DNA from: Purshia tridentata
Taxonomy: Eukaryota > Streptophyta > Magnoliopsida > Rosales > Rosaceae
Reading direction: 5' to 3'
DNA: 38,533 nt
Assembly: GCA_003254885.1 (NCBI GenBank)
Contig: QANT01004890.1
Coordinates: 1-38,533 of the forward strand
Part shown: positions 12,120 through 22,900 of the stretch, in pieces
Layout of the letters: each line of letters starts with the position of its first letter
Numbering within the stretch: the stretch's first letter is position 1
The notes under the pieces: model-generated
The model's input: only the letters and a program-made list of their open reading frames with translations
What the model was told of the DNA's origin: nothing
Databases searched by the model: none
Made by a program: the position numbers and the translations under genes

Positions 12120-15118
12120 TCAGTTCTCCCCCATTAGAAGTGCCTTCAAGATAGCTTCACTCTTGCCATCAGCATATGGAAACAAGTGTCCACCACCTGG
12201 TAACTCATGGTAGTGAATCCACGGAAGCTTTTCCGCAATATACCGTTGGAGTGTAACTGGGACAAGCCTATCTGCTTCACCCTGCCAAAGATGGACGGAA
12301 CCTTCATATTTGGTAAAAGGGTTCTTAAGACCTATTGGATCAAATTCCCAACTCCCAAATCCTATCATCATGTCACGGTGGATGGACTCAAATTCTCCTT
12401 GCTGCTTGACCTGTTCCTGTAGAAAAGAGAAAAGATCATAAAGTTGGTTGTAAGAACGAATGACTAACTCTATTACTAAAAATTCAGTGGCAGAATGTTA
12501 TACACCTAAGAACATGATACGGATCAAATGTTTAAAGTCCAGTTGGAAGCCATATAACCCATTGAGATGCCACTCAATCAAAAAAGCTGTGTTAAGAATT
12601 TTATAGTTGATAAAAAATGGGCGAATATCATAGAAGGATTCTTTGATTAAACATTCTTCATCACATTGATAACATTATTCAAACATGTTGGAAATTGCCT
12701 CCATTACATCAATTTTAAACATGAAGACAATACGCAAGTTTCAAACATTGAAGGAGATTACTTTGAAGATTGTTTCCATTAGAGGTGAAGGAATTCGAAA
12801 TCTTTGATTTTTACAAAATCCCTTCAATAATGACAATTTACAAACTATTTACTTATACCATAAATTTGGTTTAAGAGGGTGTTGGAAATTAAACCAAATA
12901 ATGCATGTGATAAACTTATGTTACTAGATTAATGTGCCTTGGAAATTAATTCATCAATGTACCTAGTGAATGTATTAAGGAAATCTAAAAGTCATGTCAT
13001 CATGTGCTGTACATTATGTGGTGCTACTAAGTCCCTATCTTAAACCCATGTGATATCATTTGGAGCAAGAGAAAGAACAATTTGAGGGTTCAGTTGAGTT
13101 GTTCATTCTTTTCTCTTCCATGTTAGTGCAAGTTTGAATTATATCACTATACTTCAACAAAATGGCATTAGATTAAAGCCCACAAAGTGGTATAGAAAAC
13201 TTCAAGAGTATTTCCAAGATACTTGTTAAAACCAAAAGCCCCCAAATGGCCCTATAAACCAAGAGGCCCCTGAAGCCTCAACTAGCACTAGAGCTCTTCA
13301 AGCTCAGTAGTAAGTCTTGCACATGATACAAACCCTTGCTCAGGTTTCAAACTGTGGACAGTGGTTCGATATGTTAATTGTTCCCATTATATGAAGCTCT
13401 CAATATTACTGTGGAAAGTGCATGGCCTCTAGGGCAGTGCAGAATAGTGTTTGATGAATCTCCTCAGGTAAATGGTGAAGGACTAAGTCTAATTCATAAG
13501 TGATGCTTCAGGTTGTGTCCTTACTTTGTTTTAATAAAAAATCCTAAACATTTACCGGATAAGAAAAGTACCTTGTGGTTTTCTCTCCCAGAGAACTTCT
13601 TATTCATAAGAATTTCCAAATCTTGGCGGGAAAAAATATCTGGTTTACGGGCTACAACACTGGATGCAGGAAATAATTTCTGAGTGTTCCACCAGTAGGT
13701 TAGCCATGGTACATGGTGAGCAACTCGAAGTGCCCATTGATCCCCTGGTGGTTGTTTGTAGTAGGCATCTGTGGATAAGTTGGAGGGAAATCCTGGCCAC
13801 CAGTAGTTGATAACAGGAGCGATCAGTGCTGCTCCTGCTAGCCTGTCAGTATCCAAACATCCAACTTGAGACGAATTTCAATATTGAAGATATTACATGA
13901 GACAATGTAGAATATGGTTCTCGTTGAAGTAGCAACTTGTTTCCAAATTTTGATACAAGAGACCAAATAACACCTATTTTCAATGAAGGTCCAATTCTGT
14001 CATAAAGTAGTAAATGTATTATGCAGCCTTCACAAATCATTACTATCTTCAATTTTAGAAGGTTTTCCTAATTATATGCCCAACCAAATAATATTTATTC
14101 AAAATAGCTAAATATTATGCGTAGCATGAAATTTGTAATTATCTATTTACTTGATATGCTTCTTTCCTTGTGTTTTTCCCATACAATCTGATTCTTGAAA
14201 CATTTCCATTTCTTTCACAATATCTCGAGTTCTAAATATATTGCAATTGCAAAACCACTCGTTCTATATTTCAGTATTAGCTTGATGTACATTGTTAGCT
14301 CATTCCTTAACAATTTAAGTTTTTGAGGTGGTATTAGGGCTTTGGTTCCGAAAGGTCCTAGGTTCAAAATCTCTCATCCCCATTCCTCAAATTATTCAGT
14401 GCAGGAGCTGACCCATTCCGGAATCCAGCTTAAGGTTTTAGGATACAATGGTATTCTAACATTCACAATAGACGTCTAGAGCATGTACATTTGGCTATTC
14501 TATCTATGAGGCATGTACTGGAATCTTACCTATGAGGGATGTACTGAAGACAACTCCAGATGACCTGTCCACCCATAGAATATCCAATTACATAAAATTT
14601 GGATCCAAGTCCCAGCTGATCAGCAAGCTCTTCTATATCCAAAGCCAAACTCTTCACTGTTCGCTTAGGATCCGGATCACTTTCACCATAGCCTGGTCTG
14701 TCAAAAGACACAATGTACAGCCCTAAATCTTCAACAAATTCCTGTAAAGATATCCACCATGAAGTCAACCAATATAACCTTTGGGCACAAATTTTAAAAA
14801 ACCAATAGGCAATAGAGCCTAGAAAATTTAATTCAAAACAAACAAATGGTTAAGTACTTGAGAGATGTCTGTTGCAATCACTGCATCATGTCTGGAAGAA
14901 CCAAAGCCATGAACAAAGATAAGCTTATATTTGGCCACTTCTTTTGACACACCATGCTCCTTGTAGGCCAAATATCTTCCATCCCTTAGCTTTACTCTAG
15001 ATGCTGTGATGGGTGGGCCACCAGGGGAGCCACAAAAGTTTGGAGGGGGTGGTTGGGTGGCCTGATATGCCAATGCCAGCAATCCAACCAACAAGACAAA
15101 TGAGAGTCTCTTAAACAT
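12120..15118 (-). CDS. Membrane-anchored alpha/beta hydrolase family protein
   Basis: A plant alpha/beta hydrolase; the substrate is not known for this subfamily. Coding exons on the minus strand: 15118-14858, 14741-14530, 13842-13572, 12416-12120, total 1041 bp (346 residues). All introns are GT-AG and all phases agree. Residues 4-20 (LSFVLLVGLLALAYQAT) form one hydrophobic segment, likely a signal anchor, followed by the proline-rich QPPPPNFCGSPGGPP. Then come the core strand motif IFVHGF, the DRPGYGESDP loop, the nucleophile elbow GYSMGG (Ser142), Asp297 in GEADRLVP and His325 in GGGHLFP, which form the expected catalytic triad. ATG 15118 follows a good acceptor (TTCTCAG ending at 15135), so a leader intron is likely. 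Related proteins often have a longer N-terminus, so an upstream coding exon that I could not find remains possible. Confidence 0.92.
12888..13159 (+). repeat. Possible degenerate LTR fragment in hydrolase intron 3
   Basis: This 272-bp stretch begins TGTTGGAAATT and ends TTCAACA, so its ends are the short TGTTG/CAACA inverted repeat typical of LTRs. Six bases later comes TGGCATTAGA, an 8-of-10 match to the initiator-Met-tRNA primer site TGGTATCAGA. No target-site duplication (GAGGG versus AAATG) and no second copy were found. It lies antisense to the host gene. The call is weak. Confidence 0.3.
14320..14425 (+). repeat. Possible tRNA-derived SINE-like fragment in hydrolase intron 2
   Basis: TGGTATTAGGGC followed by AAGGTCCTAGGTTCAAAATC resembles the A-box/B-box spacing of plant tRNA-derived SINEs. 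No poly(A) or T tail and no flanking duplication is clear. It sits in intron 2 (13843-14529) and is antisense to the gene. Confidence 0.25.
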
Positions 15119-15855
15119 CTTGATCCCTTGCCCCCTGAGAACGAAAAAATGAAACTTTTCTAAAAAGCAGTACAAGATGAAGTGGGGAGATATAGGATTA
15201 AGCTTGACAACACATAATGCTTGATTTGACTCTTGCCCCTTATTTTGGAGGCATGAGGACATACTAGAACATGAATTATTAAAGTTTTGGTGAGATCACA
15301 TTTTTATCGATTACCTCTACAAGTGCATACCCATGAACAGATTATCGAAATTCAAAATGAAACAACAACCAAAAAAAGGACAGTCAAGTGCAAAAAGCAT
15401 CGGACACAAAAAAGAAAACACTAGACACAGGCTTTCATACACACAATAGTGAAAATACAGAAGGGGCAAGTTTAATCTCCCACTTGTTTCTCCAGCAGAC
15501 AATAACTAAATAAGTTGAAAATTAAAGCTCCACTCCAATGAATTAACAAAGTTAAGAAATTTCATAAATTAAGAATAATGATCATCCAATAATAATGTCT
15601 AAAACAATTATATGGGCTTAAATAATCCATGTGCTATATGTGGAAACAAAGATGGATCAACAATGCCTCCTAAATTCTCTGCCCAGTTCTTCACCAAAAC
15701 TAATGTAGCAAAATGTAGCAATAAAGCCGTGGACTGAGTTTCCATTACATCAAAGAAAGCAGTCAAATATGCAGAAACAAGCATTGACCAACCATTATTT
15801 TAAAGACAAAAACAAGGGAAAACTTAAATATGTGAACTGATAAAACCAGAGAGGG

Positions 15856-15937
15856 AGACCGTTAAAGGGTTGAGAGCAGAGCAGCTGTTGTGCAGAGACC
15901 GTTAAAGGGTTGAGAGAAGGAGCAGCTATTGTGCAGA
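15856..15937. repeat. Short tandem duplication upstream of the hydrolase gene
   Basis: The block GAGACCGTTAAAGGGTTGAG, followed by an AGCAGCT(G/A)TTGTGCA stretch, occurs twice with a period of about 40 bp. It is 740-820 bp upstream of the hydrolase ATG, so it could lie in a leader exon or in the promoter. Confidence 0.7.
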
Positions 15938-16367
15938 AGCTGCTGTTGTTGGTGGCCTGTTATTTTGCTGGTGACACCTACCCTTCTCAGAATTACACCT
16001 CTTTTATGCATTTGGTTTTCATTGCATGAGAAGAAGTCAAGATATTTAACGCAATTGGGTACACCGTTCACCTAACCAGAGATAAAATATTGTTCTTGAA
16101 GTGGAAAAATCACTTCTTTAAAGAAATTTATTTTGACCGCCATTGCCATATATTTCAGTTTTTTCTGGGTCAGAAGAACAAAGCTACAAAATAGATAAGG
16201 CTATGGTAAAATGGATTATTTACTTTGCAAGTGTTTGCGGTTTTTGCTTTGCGTAATTTTTGGGCTTTCCAATTCTGAAGTTTAAATTACTCGGTTAGTT
16301 TATGTGGTTTGGTTTGGCCACAATGCTATTTGTTTTTATTTTTTAATAATACCGTGATTAATATTTG

Positions 16368-17570
16368 CGGTAAACTACTGTTAAGCCCCAAATAAACTAT
16401 TTATTTAGTCTTAAGCTACTATTTTAATTACTATTAGTTTAAAGCCATTATTTATTTTAATACCATATTTTTTATGTGATAAAGATAGGAGAGGGCGGTT
16501 GAGTAAGTAGAAGCATACAAAGATGGACTTAGACTGATAAGTGAACATTGTTCATGCTCATCCTACATACATGATGATGGTCCCTCTATATATAATTAAA
16601 TTGCTTGTATTTATTGAACTTGTCTCTCAGTTTCTCACTTTTTTTGGGAGTAGGCCATCTCTCTCAGGCCTGTATTATTTAATTTTTTTTGCCAAAAAAA
16701 TAAAAATAGGAGACCATTCTTTGCCCTAATCCATTGTCGTGGCACTCATCTCCTACTTTCTTAATTCATATTGCTGGTACATTAATATCATATATAGGTT
16801 TCATACTATGTAATTCAGCAACAGTTACAGTTTATTATTTAAATATTCATTACGAGTTACAGTTTTCTGATATTTTATAATTCATTAAGAGTTACAGTTT
16901 TCTGATATTTTGTAATTAAACATGCGGTAAAAACCGTGAAATCAAGGATCTCCGCACGTGATCATTCTTAAGGTCACCGTTGCCTTTTTTATTAGGACAT
17001 ATTGCTGGTACATTTATCATACACGGGTTTTAAATATATAATTCATCAACAGTTACAGTTTATTATTCAAATATTCATTAAGAGTTACAGTTTTCTGGTA
17101 TCATAAACAAGGGTTTCTACTTACATATTGAGTTATGGCATTAACTTCTCAGTGTATTCGCTTGACTAATTTGCTAATTATGTAGGTATTCTAACAGCCT
17201 ATTGATATTACAAAATCAAAATGTACAATTATCTCAATTTAAATCCACAATCATAAAGTACTCAGCATCAACTTGTTCTCAATAGTTCAAACTGAAAACA
17301 TGCCCAAGCAATTTGATCACAAGCTCTTCCATCAGTTAAGGTCAAATAGACTAAACATTAACTGATGGCCGGAGACTAAGGATAAAATGAAGAGTACGAT
17401 CGATCGTGAGAGAGAGAGAGAGAGAAATAGCAGTTTTTGGATTACAATTAGTTTTACGTTTTTTGTTATTCTTGGACTTTTTTGTTTTAATAGCTGGAGA
17501 CTAAACATAAAATGGGCTATGACTTAAAACTAAGATTTAATAAAATTTGGGGCTTAAAACTAATGGACTC
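16368..17570. mobile_element. Non-autonomous Mutator-like element (MULE) with 9-bp TSD
   Basis: The element is 1203 bp. It is flanked by TAATATTTG at 16359-16367 and 17571-17579, an exact 9-bp duplication, the length typical of Mutator-like transposons. Its outermost 26 bp align with the reverse complement of the other end without gaps (about 19 matches), including the identical block TTAAGCCCCAAAT. The interior has no transposase. It holds a direct repeat of about 105 bp (16767-16872 and 16998-17100, sharing CATATTGCTGGTAC and AACAGTTACAGTTTATTATT) and an (AG)n run at 17408-17425. It lies between the hydrolase and BASS4 genes. Confidence 0.82.
17408..17425 (+). repeat. (AG)n microsatellite
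   Basis: Nine consecutive GA dinucleotides inside the Mutator-like element, directly after a CGATCGATCG word. Confidence 0.9.
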
Positions 17571-19858
17571 TAATATTTGTTACCAATTCAAGGACAAAAT
17601 CTTAAAAGGAATAATTTTCTAAATAAAACACATATTTTAGGGTCAATCTTATTTTATGACACATATTTTCATCGTGAATTATGTAACTCTGTTATATCTT
17701 CTGTCTAAATGAGAAGTAGTTTAGTCTTTTATACTAATTAAAATTTAATTATATTTAAAACTTAAAAAAATACTATAACTAAAAATAAAGATTAATACTA
17801 AAACAAATGAACATTTAAAACTAAAAAATATTATAATTAAACTAACCTAGATTAAAATTGAAAAGAGAAAAAGATTAAAACTAAAAAAAATATAAAAAAG
17901 ATTAAAACTAATTTAAAAAAATAAAAGAAAGAAAGAAGAGGGAGATGCTGATCACTAATTGCATCCGCCCCAACCCATCGATGACTGCTAAAATGTAGGT
18001 CACATCAACGACATTGAGATCGCCATGCACCTCTTTGATTTCCTCTTTGTGGCTTAGTACGCTTGACTTACACTCAGAGGTTATGGCCAACAATAACTAT
18101 TTGAAACTGCATGAAAATGATATTTATAGATATACCTTATGTCTTTTCGTACATAAACATGTTAAAAACTAATCAAACCAACTTAAAAACACAAAATTGA
18201 AGCTAGTATAGTCACATACGCTTGTTTTATAATATAAAAAATGACTATTACCAATTGCTATTGTCAAACTGTTGCAATTTGCCCAGTTTAAACAACAAAA
18301 GCACACAAAGCACTCAGAACTATGAAAATATAGGGTCTGTTATAACGTAAGTTTATTTGTCAAAAAGTTAACTTATTTGTCATTGTAATTTTTAGGCGTG
18401 TTTATTTATCAATAAGGAATGTAAAATGGACTTCAAAATTTCAACAGTACATGTTGCATATTACTAAATAAACAAGGTGGATCGGCCAAAAGAAAAAATT
18501 AAACAAGGTGGGTGATTGGCCAAAAGAAATAAATAAACAAGGTGGGTGGGTGGGTGGTATGCTAGTATAGCCAATGCGGTGGTTGGAGTGATGACCAAAT
18601 GAATGTACCTTTTGTGGCCACCATTTTGATTCTTGAAGACAAGCACGTGCAAGTAACTATGGGAGCAAGTGCGAAGGTGTTGCAATTGTTCACGAGTTTG
18701 GCGATAATCTTTCAATGTTACTTTTGAAGAACAATCTCTAATGTAAACATGTTTACTAACACGTTTCCATCATACAATTCTTTTTTAATCAATTAAAGAA
18801 TATGAAATTATCAATTCATAGGATATGAAACAATATTTATACAAAGATTTTCTTAAGGATCTTTCATAGACAAGACAAAGCTTTCAAAGACAAAATCAAA
18901 TAATTTGGAGAAAACAAAAAATCATCATAAATCCACTAGTGGTGGACCAACCATTCTACAACTATTGGTTAGCATGGTTTCTTGAATAAATTCAGGAGGT
19001 TCATTTATTAGAATTTCTTATTACTCAATTACACTGTTTTAGAATTTTTTAGTACTCAGTTACACCGTTGTCGCTAATCCAAAGTGACATCTCCTTGAGT
19101 TGAAAAATAAAAAAAAAAGATACAAAAGTTTGCCAATCGATCATAAGGATGGTCAATTGACCAAAACTTAAGAGTGGACCGGCTTCATCAATTTCAAGCA
19201 CTGAGTTTTTTATTTTATTTTTTTATTAAGTTTGGTTGTGATTTTTTGTCATGATATATGGAGATTTTGCCTGATTTATATGTGTTCTGGTGGAGTCTAT
19301 TAATCTGCAAATCGCATAGTGTTTGGTAGGCCAGGATTAAATTCCTCGTAGTGTTTGGTAGTTGCCTACTGAGTGCTCCAAAAACATCATAAATTTGAAG
19401 CGTACAATAGCCAACCACCGAACTATTCGAAGATGCTTCAACACACTTTTAAATTTATAATAGATATTCAAGATCAAAAATCAAGCAAAAACAAGTATAG
19501 AATCTGGATCCATCAAATTTTTTTAGAGAGATTATTTCCATAACAAAGTTTGTGACGGCCAAGGCAATGCTCATTCATAAGAAGGTGATATGTTGCTCTG
19601 GCCATGAAATTTCTGCTATGAAAATAACCGAAATCCCAAACTATGTTCCCAACACTTCTAACTTTGATTGTTGATTGTGGGAGAAAATACTCATAATAAG
19701 TAACAGGGTTGAGAGACAAGACAGCCATAGAGTTATTCCAATGAAGGAAAGAGATGATGAATTCCCTCTGTGATTTAAGAAACTTGTTTGAATAAAGCAC
19801 AAGATTTCCATAAAAAAGTCATAAGGTAAGATTTGAAAACACAAGATCTAGGAAATTA

Positions 19859-19896
<38 letters not shown>

Positions 19897-19990
19897 GGTT
19901 CTCTCCTTTTTTATGGGTACAATATAAAAAAGGAAGCACATTAAGCTTTGCAAAGCTTTTCACACTCAGTAACTAACATGAGCCACATTT
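17571..19990. other. AT-rich intergenic region downstream of BASS4
   Basis: No supported gene. At 17750-17935 there is an A-rich stretch with repeated AAAACTAA / GATTAAAACTAA words. At 18471-18555 the word AAACAAGGTGG plus GGCCAAAAGAAA repeats three times with a 32-33 bp period, the last copy being partial and running into GGGT repeats. A (TC)n run lies at 19866-19893. Minus-strand frames at 19215-19844 match no family I recognise. The last bases are probably the BASS4 3' UTR. Confidence 0.45.
19866..19893 (+). repeat. (TC)n microsatellite
   Basis: Fourteen CT dinucleotides about 100 bp beyond the BASS4 stop codon. It reads as (GA)n in the sense of the BASS4 transcript and may be in its 3' UTR. 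Confidence 0.9.
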
Positions 19991-19997
19991 CCAATAT

Positions 19998-22900
19998 TCA
20001 AGATACCTTGGCATTGTTGGTTGAGGGATCCTTGCGAAGCCAGAAGTTAACAAGAATAGAGTCCAATATAATCTGCATTAACAACATTTACGTCAGTTGA
20101 AAAGAAATAAATAAGAAAATGACACACAGATGAATGGATATAAGAACCTGATTTAAGTGTGCTGCAACACAAGGAAGAACAAGCAAACCAGATTCACCCA
20201 GTGCACCACCTAGTTGCTCCACTACAGCTACCATTACAGGCAGAGTTTTCTGCCAAAACCATGCCAATGCATCACGCCTCAGTAATTCATTAAAAAAGCC
20301 CTACAATATCTATTAAGCATCTGCTCCTCACAAAGTCAAAAGTTCACAGTTATCCTAAATAATAAAGTCACTTTCCCAACAAGAGGTCTGAGATCAAGTC
20401 ACATCTTCAGCAAGGATGGAAAGTTCAAGAGTTGGAGGGCAAACACATTTCATTAGTGGTCAAAGAAAGTAAGATTTAGAAAAAGAATATAAAAGCACAA
20501 AGATTTTTGCATGATAGATCTGTCATATATATGGAAAAACTATTAGTTTGAGAGCACGTCTCTCACCTGGCTCGCAACAAGAAGAACAGCATTGGCATTT
20601 TCTTTCTTGGAAAACACTGATCGACTACCACCAGAGAGAGCCGAGACGCTCTTCAAAGAAAGAGCGTTAAAGCATAACAAGATGAGATGCAGAAGTCTGC
20701 AATACAAGATAGTTTTGTCAATAGAAACTAATGTATTTGGTCAGACACCTATATTGCGATTGTGCAATCCAAATACATTACATATCTTTTGCTTTCTGAC
20801 CCAAAATTAAAGTGCGGCTCTTTAGGACACCCTCAGCTGAAGAATATCTACAAAATCTACAAATGTTGAGCACACCCAAGGGATTTGAAAAATATTGGAC
20901 ACAAGGGCAATCAGAAGACTGCACAGTAACATTTTGGTTTCAAAATCAATTCTACAGTTTGCAATGCCATATAAATTCTCACGGAATGTTTGCTGTTGTA
21001 GGGAAATTATTATTGCTAGAAAGGTCAACAATCAACATCTTTAATGTGAAAGTTGGAACATGTGAAAGAGTTGGTGGAAATCTAAAATGAAGTTTTTATG
21101 TGCCAACTAGTGTGATTCAATGAGAATTAAGGTAGAAAGGAATATCTTAAACCCTACGAACTAGTTAATTTTTATGAAGGCATCACGAGCAGTCCCAAAA
21201 AATTCATTACCAAGTTTCAATATCTTCAAATGTGAAGGGGATGCGTCACCTTAACCATTCTGCATGAATGAACTAGACTGACTAGAAGTAATTATAAAAG
21301 TCCTAGAATTGGATGCATAGTACTTGTAAATTTAGGAGTGAATTAATACAAGTAAACAAAATGAGTGATGAAAAAAATATTAAAACTTCTACTATTGTAC
21401 TGAAGCATGGAACTAATAAAACCAATAAAATACTAGGAAAATTAGAGCGAAGATTGTACACTCCCATTCCAATAGCCACAAGAAAATCTGTAGGCTTAAC
21501 CATCAACAGAAGTGGCCTTGACCTGCTAACTTGAATCCATGGCACCTGAATAACCATCATAATATTAAAGGTTTACAACATATGTACTTTAAACCGAAAC
21601 AAATATTTCCTACAAGATTCATTGAAGACCAGACACATGCAAAAAAATTTAAATTTAAACTTCTGCAAGGACATTTACTCTAAAGAAATTGAACTAATGT
21701 TTGAAGCAAGTTTTTAACTTCCTCATTTTGCAGAAATGAGAACATTGTGACAACTGAGTGTACATTTTTTTTAATTTAAACATGATGATCGTATTGTCAA
21801 ACATCATAAACAAATTAGTGAAAACATGACAAGAACTGTGTATGAAATCGGCAATAATTAAGCAGAATGCAGTATAATACAGACTTTGAAACCATAAATT
21901 TTGACAAGTCAAATTCATTCACCAAAAAACCATGAATATCAAAACCAAAACTTAGGTAAAAAAATGACCAGAAAATGAAAGCCATAGAATTACAGTCTGA
22001 GTTGCTCCATAACTCCACAAAGGAATCAAAAGAAAGGCTCCCGGTGATCCAAAAGGACAGCACAAAATAGAATGCTTGAGGACCCAAATTGGTGCCTCTG
22101 CATCCTTAAAACATTTACTTTTTCTTTCTCTCCATATAGGTCACCATATAGGACAAGGAAGCGGTCAGCCAACAGTACAAAACCCCTAATAACTCTAAAC
22201 ACCTCCAAGCCCATAGGAATTCCTGAACTTATCTAGACATAACCCACTGTACACAAAAAATGTGAGGAAAGAAGACAACTCCAAAGCCACCCAACATTGA
22301 AGCAGAATGTGATCCATTGATTCCATGGTGTTTTTGCACATACAGTATCTGCTGAATAAGTTGATCCTCTTGTTTCACCAATTATCAAAAGTGAGGATTC
22401 TGCACCACGTCAAAGACTAAGCAAAGAATGCCACCTTAAGCAGTGGTTTAGTTCACCAGACAGCTATCAGTCAGGAATAGTGACTCCTGAGAGCCTCTTG
22501 TGTAGAACGGTAGAACCTACAAACTTCAAACACCCCTTTGGATCCAACAGACCATCTAAGCACATCTTGAAAATAAAGAAAGAAAATGCTTAAACAGAAG
22601 CTCAAGTAAATCTGCTACCTTACCTACTTCCCTACCATGCAGGTTTCTGAGGAAAGGAATGTCCCAAATCGCACCCCTTCCAAGGAAATGAAAGTTGTCA
22701 ACAATCATGGCCAGTTTGTTCATTGCGAAATTGAAAAGTGCAGCGAAGAAATATGCTAACGGTTGATCTCTGCACCAGACATCTGACCAAAAGTAAACCA
22801 GGCTATCATCCCCTACCTTGAACCTAATGAGTCTGAACAAGGCACCCCAACCTTCTTAATACCTTTTCAGACCCTGCTTCTGAAAGAAAAAGATAACCTC

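Noticed and set aside
12888..13159. Confident LTR retrotransposon call in hydrolase intron 3
   Set aside because: No target-site duplication, no partner LTR and no coding domains; kept only as a low-confidence feature.
15862..16071. 69-codon minus-strand frame as a missing first exon of the hydrolase
   Set aside because: It lacks the basic RKISAASARAH-type sequence seen at the N-terminus of related proteins, and it contains the local duplication.
18464..19844. Several minus-strand frames of 60-95 codons downstream of BASS4
   Set aside because: No conserved motif; they overlap one another and simple repeats such as GGGT and AAACAAGGTGG.
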